Assembly (NCBI GenBank): GCA_036365145.1
Contig: JAEOAD010002712.1
Location: 2,995,001 to 3,059,000, forward strand
Direction: 5' to 3'
Length of the DNA stretch: 64,000 nucleotides
Source: Orientallactaga sibirica
Taxonomy: Eukaryota; Chordata; Mammalia; Rodentia; Dipodidae
In this document: positions 56,801-63,883 of the stretch, piece by piece
How the letters are laid out: each line of letters opens with the position of its first letter
Position numbering within the stretch: the first letter of the stretch is position 1
Program-made: the position numbers and the translations under genes
The notes under the pieces: generated by a model
What the model was told of the DNA's origin: nothing
Database searches by the model: none
The model's input: the letters and a program-made list of their open reading frames with translations, nothing else

Positions 56801-59631
56801 TCTAGCCAAACAGCCAAGCCTGTGTAACCTGGGTGTTCCATGGAAAACAGTCTCACTGGCACTTTTAAAGTACACCACTCCAACGGAGACAGAATACTAA
56901 AAAGATTTTATAAAATTAGTAATTTTCATGGTTTTTAAAATAATTTTATTAGTTTATTTGCAAGCAGAGAAAGAATGAAAGGGTGTGCCGGGGCTCTTGC
57001 AGCTGCAGACAAACTTCAGATGCATACTCCATTTTGTGCATTTGGCTTTTTGTGGGTACTAGGGAATCAAACCCAGGTGTCAGTCTTGTAAGCATTTTTA
57101 ACCGCTGAACCATCTGCAGTCACGGTTTGTCTAAGAGCATTAAACACACCTGGCTTACTTTCTCTTTAATGTGATGTACAATAGTGAAAAATAAAAAGAC
57201 ACTTGCACTTCTGGGGCCACCACCTTGATTACAACTGCAGTGTCAAAACTATCCCCATTTGATGGGCATGGTGGCGCACGCCTTTAACCCCAGCACTTGG
57301 GAGGCAGAGGTAGGAGGATCACTGTGAATTCGAGGCCACCCCGAGAATACACAGTGAATTCCAGGTCAGCCTGAACTAGAGTGAGACCCTGCCTTGAAAA
57401 AAAAAGAAAAGAAAGAAACTATTCCCATTGCTTCTACATCAGAGGAGAAAATATCAGCACTGCTGTGTCAGGATAATCTGTGAGATGAGAAAATATCACT
57501 CGTTTTGAAATTTTCAACACAAATAGTGTTTGTCAAGAGAAACTGTCCTGTGGATTTGTCCCTTTGTGAGGCATGAGTAAAATTCTACCTGTGGGCCACC
57601 AATACATTCTGCATATCTGCAGCCAGATCTCTTACAAAGTTCCTGTTCTGCTGGACAGTGGCCATGCCTGGCTTACCTTCACTGACTACACTTGTCACTC
57701 GGCTGGGGCGTGGGCTTCTCTAGCCACTGCACCAAGAGAACTTACCCAGTCTCCCCCATGCTTGTCTGTTTGAAAAGCTGTGCTCAGCAAGCTTTTAAAG
57801 AGCACATCATGTTTGCAGCTGAAATACTCAGTCTTATTTGAATTCTAAGTTGTCTCAAAATTATTAGTCGCAGCAAAACTGGCACCACAATACTTTTAAA
57901 AAATGTTTTGTGGAGCAAATTAGCATCTATAAAGCCAGGAACTATTTAGTGACATTGTTTTCTTACAGTTTGGGCAATTCTCTGTAGAAGAAAGGGAGTC
58001 AGAGAACTCAATTTCAGTTTTATTTTTTCAACATCTCTAATACAGCTGTGAACTGAGAAAATAAGAACATCTTTATTTGAGGGGTGGGGAGGCAGATAGA
58101 GAAAGAGAGAGAATGAGCATGCCACAACCTCCAGTTACTGCAAACCAACTCCAGACGCTTGTGCAACCTTGTGCATCTGGTTTATCGAACCTGGATCCTT
58201 AGGCTTCATAGACAAGTACCTTAACCTCTAAGCCATCTCTCCAGCCCAAGTCTTTATTTTTTTTCAAACCAATAATTTACCTTAAGTATACAAACAACAC
58301 TTTTCAGATGAACTTTCCTTTGTTTTGTAAGAAGATATTATTAAATCAGATGTTTCAGAAAAATCGTTCAGGTTTTACTGCAAGGAAGGCAAAGTGTGCT
58401 TGAAGGTTCAGTGTGAGTAGGGAAGCTCCAGCAGTCAAAACAGTGACATGCTGGTTGATGGCAAGGGAACACGAGTCATAAGAGGTGGAGGTAGGAGGAT
58501 CGCCTTGAGTTCGAGGCCACCCTGAGACTACAGAGTGAATTCCAGGTCAACCTGAACTAGAGTGAAACCCTACCTCAAAAAACAAAAAGAGGTGGTTTGA
58601 GGGAAGCCAAGCACAAAAGGGCAAATTGACTCAGGCTCACAGAACCCAACACATGAGAAATTTCCAGGACTGCAGGGGTAGCTTGCTGGTAGAGGGCTTG
58701 TCCAGCATGTACAAAGCCCAAGTTTAATTCTCAGTACCACAAAACGGGGGGGTGAAGAAATTTCTCGAGAATGGAAATTGCATCAGCTAGGAAGAGATGA
58801 TTTCTTCATACTTTGTGTAGCTTGAGGAAAACTCCATGACTTGTGAGAAAAATTGACAACAGTAGATACTGTCTTAACGGCTTTCCTTAACCTTCATTGA
58901 GCTACAAAGGGAAAGTATCTGGTGTGGCTGCATAAGCCAAGCTGAATCTACTTTTCTCTCATTTCGATCCTTATTACTAAAGTTTTCAGCATTAGGTGAT
59001 ACATCTAGAAGGATTAAAAAGCATCTTTGGAAAATACACACATCTAATATTTAAAACATGGCTTACTTTAAAGTTTAGAGTGCAAAAAATGCTATACCTA
59101 TTCCCTACTGCATTTCTGCCACTTCTTACTCTTTTCCAAAATTCATAATGCTAGGGACTGATTTTATTGCTTATGTAGTCAAACCTTCTATGTTAAAAGC
59201 TTTTCTTAAGTGAAAGTATATCTTAAATATCATATTTCCTAGTATTGACCTTGATATTTCTGAAGTGTCAATAAGATACAACTTGAACCAACACTCACAG
59301 ATCAAGGTCTTTCCAAAAACATGGTATGGGAAAAGTGCAGATGTAAGCCCACTTGGTGATTGGGGGTTTTGTTTTGATTTTCTTTCTTTTTCTTTTTTAA
59401 TTTCTTTTTTTTTAATTTTATTTCTTACCACTCCCCAGCACCTGACTTTTGAAGGACCTGCTAATTATGATTTGTGGTACCATATTTCTCTTGTGTTAAC
59501 TATGTTGGCAAGTCCTTAGAAAACTTAAAAAAGTGAATTTCACTTTTTGGTTTTGATGTTTTTGCTGTTCTCTTTTTTTCAAAGGGATTTTGCTGTAGGA
59601 ATCTGTAACAAAATCAGTGAAATGATTCAAG
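32588..59631 (+). CDS. INTS7: INTS7, 5' part: exons 1-5 of a multi-exon gene
   Basis: INTS7 is a helical-repeat subunit of the Integrator complex, which cleaves snRNA 3' ends and terminates paused RNA polymerase II; it belongs to the INTS1-INTS2-INTS7 backbone (family knowledge). Five exons of 94, 130, 147, 138 and 47 nt join in one frame to give codons 1-185 of about 960. The protein begins [18 protein letters not shown] and runs to CNKISEMIQ, almost identical to human from memory. The ATG at 32588 has G at -3 and G at +4. Every intron is GT-AG; intron 4 is 16.8 kb and holds a 7.4-kb antisense L1. The frame continues into an exon beyond the right edge. No break is seen. Confidence 0.97.
32769..32778. 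promoter_or_regulatory. Palindromic NRF1 site in INTS7 intron 1
   Basis: GCGCATGCGC, a full NRF1 palindrome still within the CpG island. Confidence 0.5.
33170..33322 (-). mobile_element. B1-like SINE
   Basis: CGAGGTAAGGTCTCACTCTA. Confidence 0.85.
33323..33395 (-). mobile_element. ID-like SINE
   Basis: GCACTCTACCAACTGGGCTA. Confidence 0.7.
33405..33578 (-). mobile_element. DIP-like SINE
   Basis: (GA)n, GCATCTGGCTGTATGTGGGT. Confidence 0.8.
33607..33780 (+). mobile_element. DIP-like SINE
   Basis: GGGCTGGAGAGATGGCTTAG. Confidence 0.87.
33907..34083 (+). mobile_element. B1-like SINE with long A-tail
   Basis: Near consensus; about 40 A at the end suggest a young copy. Confidence 0.92.
34098..34325 (+). 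mobile_element. DIP-like SINE, long subfamily
   Basis: Contains CCAAAAGGGGGCGC at 34218-34231. Confidence 0.9.
34330..34825. other. INTS7 intron 1 sequence, nothing recognised
   Basis: No repeat or gene identified. Confidence 0.4.
34828..35142 (-). mobile_element. B4/RSINE-like SINE
   Basis: Ends GGCTTGTTCCCCAGCCCC. Confidence 0.6.
35180..35880 (+). mobile_element. Ancient mammalian repeat (L2-like), long copy
   Basis: CCTCATGGAGCTTGTTCT, TTCTGAGTGCATTAGGAAGC, ATTGCCATTTGCTGA and GATATCCAAATGGAC occur in consensus order. The exact family name needs a library search. Confidence 0.55.
35908..36043. mobile_element. DIP-like head fused to a minus B1-like end
   Basis: GGGCTGGGGAGATGGCTCAG (plus) runs to 35994, then GACATGAGCCACCATGCCTG (minus B1). 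Confidence 0.75.
36044..36352. other. INTS7 intron 1 sequence, possible old L1 remnant
   Basis: AGATTTGTTTTGAAGCCCTA-type text resembles antisense L1 ORF2, but too short to be sure. Confidence 0.3.
36353..36487 (-). mobile_element. Old B1-like SINE
   Basis: GAGACAAGGTCTCACTAAGT. Confidence 0.72.
36612..36744 (-). mobile_element. Old B1-like SINE
   Basis: GGAGACAGACTCTATTGTAG. Confidence 0.72.
36782..36936 (-). mobile_element. B1-like SINE
   Basis: Poly-T; GTGCCACCATGCCCAGCT end. Confidence 0.85.
36957..37135 (-). mobile_element. DIP-like SINE
   Basis: GAATGGGCGCTCCAGGGTCT. Confidence 0.87.
37157..37211 (-). mobile_element. B1-like fragment
   Basis: GAGACAAGGTGTTATGTAGC only. Confidence 0.45.
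37329..37458 (+). CDS. INTS7: INTS7 exon 2
   Basis: 130 nt, residues 32-74. Starts [20 protein letters not shown] and ends [11 protein letters not shown]. Acceptor GATAG, donor GTAAGT. Helical-repeat region. Confidence 0.97.
37652..37817 (-). mobile_element. DIP-like SINE
   Basis: ATTTATTTATTAGCAACAGA; ends CATCTCTCCAGCCCC. Confidence 0.87.
38240..38382 (+). mobile_element. B1-like SINE
   Basis: AGCTGTGTGTAGTGGCACAT; 95 bp upstream of INTS7 exon 3. Confidence 0.8.
38477..38623 (+). CDS. INTS7: INTS7 exon 3
   Basis: 147 nt, residues 75-123. Starts with [20 protein letters not shown] and ends [10 protein letters not shown]. Acceptor TCCTAG, donor GTATGC. Confidence 0.97.
38624..39020. other. 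INTS7 intron 3 sequence, nothing recognised
   Basis: No repeat or gene identified. Confidence 0.4.
39022..39152 (+). mobile_element. B1-like SINE, diverged
   Basis: GCTGGGTGTGGTGGTGCCTG. Confidence 0.72.
39465..39577 (+). mobile_element. B1-like SINE, diverged
   Basis: AGCCACGCATAGTGGCTCAT. Confidence 0.75.
39600..40035 (-). mobile_element. Old L1 ORF2 3' relic, split by an ID element
   Basis: CTTAGCCATTCTAACGGGTG, then TGATTTACATTGCCTTGATG, then TTGTCCATTCATCTTTTGCC: the antisense L1 ORF2 C-terminal region. Confidence 0.65.
39723..39785 (-). mobile_element. ID-like SINE nested in L1 relic
   Basis: GCAAGCGCTCTACCACTGAG. Confidence 0.75.
40036..40724. other. INTS7 intron 3 sequence, nothing recognised
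   Basis: No repeat or gene identified. Confidence 0.4.
40727..40797 (-). mobile_element. ID-like SINE
   Basis: TCTACCATTGAGCTATACCT. Confidence 0.75.
40832..40982 (-). mobile_element. B1-like SINE
   Basis: CGAGGTAGAGTCTCACTCCA. Confidence 0.87.
41099..41140. repeat. (TA)n microsatellite
   Basis: About 21 TA units, then a run of T joining the next SINE. Confidence 0.95.
41141..41302 (-). mobile_element. B1-like SINE
   Basis: Poly-T; CGTCACCATGCCTGGCT end. Confidence 0.87.
41571..41728 (+). mobile_element. B1-like SINE, near consensus
   Basis: GCCGGGCGTGGTGGCGCATG. Confidence 0.92.
41730..42290. other. INTS7 intron 3 sequence, nothing recognised
   Basis: No repeat or gene identified. Confidence 0.4.
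42293..42378 (+). mobile_element. ID-like SINE
   Basis: CAATTGGTAGAGTGCTTACC. Confidence 0.75.
42653..42790 (+). CDS. INTS7: INTS7 exon 4
   Basis: 138 nt, residues 124-169. [20 protein letters not shown] is followed by [20 protein letters not shown] and FSAQS. Acceptor CTGTAG, donor GTAAGC. Confidence 0.97.
42900..43079 (-). mobile_element. DIP-like SINE
   Basis: Ends AAGCCATCTCTCTAGCC; 110 bp downstream of INTS7 exon 4. Confidence 0.87.
43272..43286. repeat. L1 target-site duplication, left
   Basis: CTAAATTGCTACTTT, identical to 50715-50729. Confidence 0.93.
43287..43976 (-). other. L1 3' UTR and A-tail
   Basis: On the element strand this is a purine-rich tract (pyrimidine-rich runs about 43350-43420 on the plus strand) ending in the A-tail next to the target-site duplication. 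Confidence 0.8.
45978..46187 (-). mobile_element. DIP-like SINE nested in L1 ORF2
   Basis: Flanks TGTCATACTTTT and TGTAATACTTTT are the diverged target-site duplication. Confidence 0.88.
47097..47296 (-). mobile_element. DIP-like SINE nested in L1 ORF2
   Basis: CTCTAATTT on both flanks. Confidence 0.87.
47906..48078 (-). mobile_element. B1-like SINE nested in L1 ORF2
   Basis: AGGATCCTGTCTTTT on both flanks; about 30 T at the start. Confidence 0.93.
48233..49450 (-). pseudogene. L1 ORF1 relic (RNA-binding protein)
   Basis: The C-terminal domain is clear: [20 protein letters not shown] is followed downstream by [20 protein letters not shown], with a stop at 48233-48235. A B1-like SINE at 48801-48978 and frame breaks disrupt it. 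The N-terminal limit is approximate. Confidence 0.82.
48801..48978 (-). mobile_element. B1-like SINE nested in L1 ORF1
   Basis: CCCTGAATTCTT on both flanks. Confidence 0.92.
49500..50714 (-). promoter_or_regulatory. L1 5' UTR
   Basis: Non-coding 5' part of the antisense L1. It contains a (TTTTG)n tract at 50083-50139 and a G-rich run at 50269-50292. No monomer tandem repeats were seen. Confidence 0.7.
50715..50729. repeat. L1 target-site duplication, right
   Basis: CTAAATTGCTACTTT, identical to 43272-43286; fixes both L1 ends. Confidence 0.93.
50920..51170 (+). mobile_element. DIP-like SINE, long subfamily
   Basis: AAAAAAAATCCC on both flanks; CCACAAGGGGGTGC at 51040-51053. Confidence 0.9.
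51187..51420 (+). mobile_element. B4/RSINE-like SINE
   Basis: GGGGAGATGGCACATTTGAG head. Confidence 0.62.
51663..51836 (-). mobile_element. DIP-like SINE
   Basis: Ends GAGCCATCTCACCAG. Confidence 0.8.
51886..52091 (-). mobile_element. DIP-like SINE
   Basis: GACAGTTTTACTT on both flanks. Confidence 0.9.
52093..52758. other. INTS7 intron 4 sequence, nothing recognised
   Basis: No repeat or gene identified. Confidence 0.4.
52763..52850 (+). mobile_element. ID-like SINE
   Basis: GGGCATGTAGCTCAGTTGTA. Confidence 0.82.
52883..53085 (+). mobile_element. DIP-like SINE
   Basis: GGCTGGAGAGATGGCTTAGT. Confidence 0.88.
53101..53340 (+). mobile_element. DIP-like SINE, young
   Basis: AAAGTATTTTTA on both flanks; intact (CT)n and (AAAT)n. 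Confidence 0.92.
53356..53515 (-). mobile_element. DIP-like SINE, truncated
   Basis: Lacks the tRNA-like head; stops at AATCAAACCTGGGTC. Confidence 0.83.
53659..53895 (+). mobile_element. DIP-like SINE, 5' truncated
   Basis: Starts GGTTAAGGCACTTGCCTGCA; (AAAT)n tail. Confidence 0.88.
53900..54112 (+). mobile_element. DIP-like SINE
   Basis: Tail AATAAATCTTTAAAG shows AATAAA plus TCTTT. Confidence 0.9.
54125..54305 (+). mobile_element. B4/RSINE-like fragment
   Basis: CTGACCTCCACATACCCAAG. Confidence 0.5.
54426..54622 (+). mobile_element. DIP-like SINE
   Basis: GGAATGGAGAGATTGGTCAG. Confidence 0.83.
54634..54780 (+). mobile_element. B1-like SINE
   Basis: AGCCAGGTGTGGTGGTTCAC. Confidence 0.88.
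54781..54830. repeat. (CATA)n microsatellite
   Basis: About twelve tetranucleotide units grown from a B1 tail. Confidence 0.95.
55163..55366 (-). mobile_element. DIP-like SINE
   Basis: Ends AAGCCATCTCTCCAGCCCC. Confidence 0.87.
55389..55722 (+). mobile_element. Solo MaLR LTR (ORR1/MT-like)
   Basis: Opens TGTAATGGTTTGCATG and ends with a CAAGAAAGTAACTG-type sequence, in INTS7 intron 4. No internal region beside it. Confidence 0.7.
55742..55851 (-). mobile_element. Old B1-like SINE
   Basis: GAGACAGAATCATACTATGT. Confidence 0.7.
56120..56334 (-). mobile_element. DIP-like SINE
   Basis: GAATGAGTGCGCCAGGCCTC. Confidence 0.88.
56361..56504 (+). mobile_element. B1-like SINE
   Basis: GCTGGGTGTGGTGGTGCATG. 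Confidence 0.88.
56505..56688 (-). mobile_element. DIP-like SINE
   Basis: Ends AAGCCATCTTCCCAGCCCC. Confidence 0.8.
56938..57118 (-). mobile_element. DIP-like SINE, diverged
   Basis: AAAGGGTGTGCCGGGGCTCT. Confidence 0.78.
57262..57412 (+). mobile_element. B1-like SINE
   Basis: GGGCATGGTGGCGCACGCCT. Confidence 0.9.
57413..58068. other. INTS7 intron 4 sequence, nothing recognised
   Basis: No repeat or gene identified. Confidence 0.4.
58070..58248 (-). mobile_element. DIP-like SINE
   Basis: Ends AAGCCATCTCTCCAGCCC. Confidence 0.87.
58480..58592 (+). mobile_element. B1-like SINE, 5' truncated
   Basis: Begins GGAGGTAGGAGGATCGCC; AAGAGGTGG on both flanks. Confidence 0.85.
58672..58745 (+). mobile_element. 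ID-like SINE
   Basis: GCAGGGGTAGCTTGCTGGTA. Confidence 0.75.
58750..59584. other. End of INTS7 intron 4, nothing recognised
   Basis: Only the T-rich tract before the exon 5 acceptor stands out. Confidence 0.45.
59585..59631 (+). CDS. INTS7: INTS7 exon 5 (last INTS7 exon in the window)
   Basis: 47 nt, residues 170-185: [16 protein letters not shown] plus one base. A pyrimidine-rich tract (CTCTTTTTTTC) precedes the AG; donor GTATGT. Confidence 0.96.
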
Positions 59632-59689
59632 GTATGTATGTTTCACTTGGTAATATGAAGAGAATTAATGGGATTCTTGTTAATAGCAG

Positions 59690-60010
59690 CTAACATTTAT
59701 TAAGTATTTACTATGTGCTAGTCATTATTCTTTCAAATAATATTTACTAATAATATTTACTAATATTTCCTATATGTGCCTTTGGTGGTGAGAGTACCAG
59801 AGTGAACAAAACCCTTGCCCTCATGTGATCTGCATTCTCACAGGAGATGGACTGAGCAATAGCCAGAGACAGCTGTGGCATAACACATGCTGTGGAGGAA
59901 GAATGTAGTCAGAGGATAAAGCCCTTGAGTAAATGATGGTGTGGCAGGAGGGACTCTGTTTAAGGGAGTGAGCTGTGCAGCCAGTTAGGATGACTATTCT
60001 GATCTAAGGG
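59690..60010 (+). mobile_element. Ancient mammalian repeat (same family), 5' part
   Basis: AACATTTATTAAGTATTTAC, then GAGTGAACAAAACCCTTGCC and CTCATGTGATCTGCATTC; in INTS7 intron 5. Confidence 0.6.
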
Positions 60011-60264
60011 AAAGCTGTCGTTAGCAGCTCTGAGGCTCTGTCTGATATGCCCTCCACTGTCTTCCAGTTGTAAGAGGAATCAAGTCCAAACTCCTCACCA
60101 TAACTTTCAATTTCACCTCTGGAAACAGATGGTACACTTTTAAAATCAGGGCAATTCAAGGGGGGGCTTTATAAAGGAACTGTGTACAAAGGTATGGGGA
60201 GGGCAAGCAAGAGAATAATGTAGTCCTGAGATTGGTAATAGCCTTTACCATGCCTCTAGGGTCT

Positions 60265-60269
60265 CGGGG
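60265..60269. repeat. MaLR target-site duplication, left
   Basis: CGGGG, repeated at 62096-62100. Confidence 0.8.
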
Positions 60270-60568
60270 TGTTGCAGTAAGGTTTGCATTGCTGGTAGAA
60301 ATCACCCAACCAAGAGCAGCTTGTGGGAAAAAAGAGGTTTATTTATGATGGCAGGGAAAACAATGGCATGAGCAGAAGGTGGACATTAGCCCCTGGCCAA
60401 CAGGAACAGGAGAGTGTGCCAAACACTGGCAAGGGGACACTAGCTATAATATCTATCCATAAGCCTGCCCTGGCTCCAGAAGGCTTTAATTTCCAGTTGC
60501 CATCAGCTGGGGACCCTAGCATCCAGAACACCTAAGTTTATGGGGGACACCTGAATTAAACCACCACA
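60270..60568 (-). repeat. MaLR LTR (element 3' LTR)
   Basis: 299 bp, TG...CA ends. It is shorter than its partner by a roughly 50-bp gap around 60345. Confidence 0.87.
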
Positions 60569-60591
60569 TTCCACCCCTGCCCCCATAAACT
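60569..60591 (-). other. MaLR polypurine tract
   Basis: Minus-strand GGGGGCAGGGGTGGAAT directly before the 3' LTR. Confidence 0.6.
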
Positions 60592-61095
60592 GATAACCAT
60601 GCATGATATAAAATGCAATGCATTCATCCGACTTTAAAAGTCCCCATAGTTTTTATCAATTCCAATGATAGGCATAGATCCCTATAGTCCAAGGTCTTTT
60701 AACTTAGCCATAATACCAAAAAATCCCCCCCCAAACCCATAATGGCACAGAATAAACATTCACACTGCAAAAGATGGCATTGGGCATAGCAAAGACATAT
60801 TCAGCCAATACAAGATTTAAAATAACCAGGACAAACAACAAACTCTGTAGTTTCAAGTCCAACCACTGTAGTCAGTGACGAATCTCTGAGTCTGATAATT
60901 CAACAAGTCTCTGGCATTCCAATTCCACCCCTCCAGCTAGGCTACTCACAGTTCTGGAAAACTTCATCCAGAGCTGGTAGCTTTCCTTAGCAGATATCTC
61001 GTGGTCTCGGCATCTCTACTGGGTCTCCACTGCAATCCACAGTTCATCCTCATGGCTTCATCAGGTCTTCTTGCAGGCATTCAGCAAACCTGCTT

Positions 61096-61211
61096 CACAC
61101 TGCCCATGGCCATTTCCAAAACACAAAATGGTGTTGCAAACTCAGTGACCCTCTCTTTCCTGCACTTCTTATATTCCACAATACCAGGTAGTGTGCCAAT
61201 TTGTTGTTCCA
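61096..61211. repeat. Inverted repeat arm 1, inside MaLR internal region
   Basis: 116 bp, about 93% identical to the reverse complement of 62317-62432. Confidence 0.85.
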
Positions 61212-61725
61212 GGGGGGAATAAAGCAGACTTTGAAGAACAGGACATACCTTGAGCATTCAGGCCCCTTCAAAAGAGTCTACATTCTTCCTGTTGCCCCAG
61301 TGCAGGTCAGCTGGCTCAATCTCAAAGGTTGTAGTCTCTCAAACAATTTTCAGATGAATAGGCAGCAGTTCAGGCCCAAAGATTTCATTTTTTCTGTGCC
61401 ATATCCCTCTGTTCACACCAGTTAGTTTCTACACAAAGCAACCCTGCACACATTCTCAGGACGTGGGCATAACAACAAGCCTCTCACACAAACCTAGCCC
61501 AGTCCAAGAAAAGCTCTTTCTCATCCTCATAAGCCCAAACCTCACAGTCCATAGTTTTAACTGCATTCAAGTCTTTCAACTCTGACCAGAATAGACCATC
61601 AAGCTATACTTACAGCACTGCAAGGCATTTCTTAGGCCGAGGTTTCAAATCCTTCCATATTCATCTTGAAAATCAGCTCCAAAAGGCCAAAGCCACACAG
61701 TCAGGTGTCCAGCAGCAAATGACAT

Positions 61726-61740
61726 CACTCCTCAATACCA
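61726..61740 (-). other. MaLR primer-binding site, Leu-tRNA type
   Basis: Minus-strand TGGTATTGAGGAGTG, six bases inside the 5' LTR. It resembles the tRNA-Leu 3' end complement TGGTACCAGGAGTG used by ERVL. Confidence 0.55.
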
Positions 61741-61746
61741 CTTTAC

Positions 61747-62095
61747 TGTTGCAGTCAGGTTCGCATTGCTGGCAGAAATCACCTGACCAAGAGCAGCTTG
61801 TGGGAAAAAAAGAGGTTTAGCTTGGCTTATAGGCTCAAGGGGAAGCTCCATGATAGCAGGGAAAATGATGGCATGAGCTGAGGGTGGACATCACCTCCTG
61901 GCCAATATCAGGTGGACAATAGCAACAGGAAAATGTGCCAAACACTGGCAAGGGGTCACTGGCTATAATACCCATAAGCCCATCCCCAACAATACACTGC
62001 CTCCAGGAGGCTTTACTTTCCAATTGCCATCAGCTAGGAAACCTAGCATCCAGAACACCTAAGTTTATGGGGGACACCTGAATCAAACCACCACA
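61747..62095 (-). repeat. MaLR LTR (element 5' LTR)
   Basis: 349 bp, TG...CA ends; aligned with 60270-60568 in the same orientation. Confidence 0.87.
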
Positions 62096-62100
62096 CGGGG
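62096..62100. repeat. MaLR target-site duplication, right
   Basis: CGGGG, repeated at 60265-60269. Confidence 0.8.
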
Positions 62101-62316
62101 AAAGAGAGGCTCCCAGAAACTTGGAGTTATGAATGAATAACACTTGGAAAAGCTGATTTATAGTGCCCACGATGTGATCCACAGAGGGTGAACCAGGGTC
62201 TAAAGTGGGCCCTCACTCTCCCCTGTCTGCCAGGGCAGTTAGCAAGGGTATGATGTAAGTTGGGCAGGGGATCCTCCTGGAATGTGAGAGCATTGAGAAT
62301 ACCACGTGGTGGTGCG

Positions 62317-62432
62317 TGGAACAACAAATTGGCACCCTCCCTGGTATTGTGGAATATAAGAAATGCAGGAAAGAGAAGGTCATTGAGTTTGCAACACCGT
62401 TTTGTGTTTTGGAAATGGCCATGGGCAGTGTG
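62317..62432. repeat. Inverted repeat arm 2, outside the MaLR
   Basis: 116 bp, reverse complement of 61096-61211. It is probably a fragment of another MaLR internal region in opposite orientation; flanks 62213-62500 may belong to it. Confidence 0.8.
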
Positions 62433-62659
62433 GGTGGAACTCCGTTAGTCTCAACACTTGAGGTTCATTCCTTTATTGTTCCTGAAATTTTATCTAGAAA
62501 CTAAATAAAAGGAGAAATTAGAAGAGAGGGTAATAGAGGTTGAGGGGAAATAGAGGGATGTCTGGTTTTGCACTTTAAATTGCTATGTTTCTGCAAAGTA
62601 AAATTGCTTTGGCTCTTCCCTAGTCTTGAGTAAAATGTCTATGAACACTGACTAAGCAT

Positions 62660-63010
62660 CCTTGTGACTACAGGATTGCGAATAGATTTGAGGTGGAGAA
62701 AAGTGCATATGAGACAGAAGTATGCCGTGAGGAAAGGCCTGAGTGACTATGCACAGGAGACTCTTGCTGCAATTCTGTCAAAAGATAAAGGAGTTGGCCA
62801 GCAGGCTAGCAGGTGGGAGACATAGTCAGATTTGGGTTTTATTTTAAAGATAGAACCAAATAAGATTTGCTGGTAAATTTGGAAACAGGCTTAAGAGAAA
62901 GAAATGAAGAAAGACTGAAGTCTTAGGAGCTGTAATTACTGAGATGGGAAAATTTTGGAGAGGCAGATAGATATAAGTGAAAATCTAAAGGCCTTTGTAG
63001 GCCCTGCTGA
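62660..63010 (+). mobile_element. Ancient mammalian repeat (same family), 3' part
   Basis: AGAACCAAATAAGATTTGCT, then AATTACTGAGATGGGAAAAT. It may be the other half of the copy at 59690, separated by the MaLR. Confidence 0.5.
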
Positions 63011-63880
63011 GTCTAAAATGCTTCAGACACATCCTGACAGAGAGGGGGTGGGGCTGGCTGGGAGGAGGAGAGATTGTAGCATTTAGCTTAAGGAGGCCAA
63101 GGAATTACATTGGCCTAGTCTAAGAAAGTCTAAAGTCAGGACAGAATTTGTTCCCAGTCCATGGGAATACCAGATTTTAAAATGTGAATGTAAAGGGAGA
63201 CTGTTAAACAGATAAACACAGCTAGGAAAGGGAGCAAAAACCAAGGGTGAAAAAGCAAAAGCCATTGAGAGAGTTTCAAAGGCAGAGTGGTCAGCAGTGA
63301 CCGATACGTTCATTGTTAAGACCAAAACAACGTGTGTGTCACTGACCTACAGAGGAGAAAGTAGAATAAGCCCTGGACCGACCTCAGTCTCCTTTCTTGT
63401 TCTGGGGCTCTGCTTTGGCCACCCAAATTGAGACCAGATCACAAGAGAGCTTGTTGATAAAAGCAACTGCAGCGTGCTAAACGCTACCCTCATTCTACCA
63501 GCAGTTCTTTCACCATGGGAAAGGAATGACCTGCAGGGTGTAGATGAGCTTTGGCATGCTTGTAGTCCATTGGGATGGGGAAGTATTTGTTCTCTGTCAT
63601 CACAAAGCTATGCTGTAGTGTAGAGGAAAAGGTGTAGGTTTAGCCCAGTGTTGATGGGAAGCATTGCATTGGTTAGTGTTCATGGAGTTTCATCTGCATG
63701 TACAAGAAGAAGGGTGCTGCCCCATATAAAGTCCAGAGAGCTCAGAGCTACTTTAGGTAGCCTTTTTGATGATGTTGATGAAGTAGTAAAAATGTTAATA
63801 TAATCAGATTGCAACCACGTAGATGTGTGTGTATAATTGTTTTAATGTGAGAAGAAATAGGCAGCAAATTAGATCACTTT
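63011..63880. other. INTS7 intron 5 sequence, nothing recognised
   Basis: No repeat, exon or RNA gene identified. Confidence 0.4.
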
Positions 63881-63883
63881 CTT

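Larger units (their letters stand above)
60270..62095 (-). mobile_element. Complete MaLR (ERVL-MaLR) element, LTR-internal-LTR
   Basis: Two direct LTRs flank about 1.18 kb of internal sequence, and the whole is bounded by a 5-bp duplication, CGGGG. Read on the minus strand the LTR opens TGTGGTGGTTT, as in rodent MT/ORR1 LTRs, and ends CTGCAACA. An AATAAACC signal lies in the LTR. A Leu-tRNA-like primer site and a purine tract sit at the expected ends. The internal part has no long frame, as usual for MaLRs. Confidence 0.88.

Noticed and set aside
60323..62504. Frames of 60-86 codons in the MaLR region as host genes
   Set aside because: They fall in LTR or internal MaLR sequence and its inverted copy; no conserved domain.
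62668..62710. Possible INTS7 exon 6 starting GLRIDLRWRK after an AG
   Set aside because: Only the first two residues fit the expected GLATPVDLKLKL. The sequence belongs to the ancient repeat at 62660-63010 and no matching downstream exon follows.
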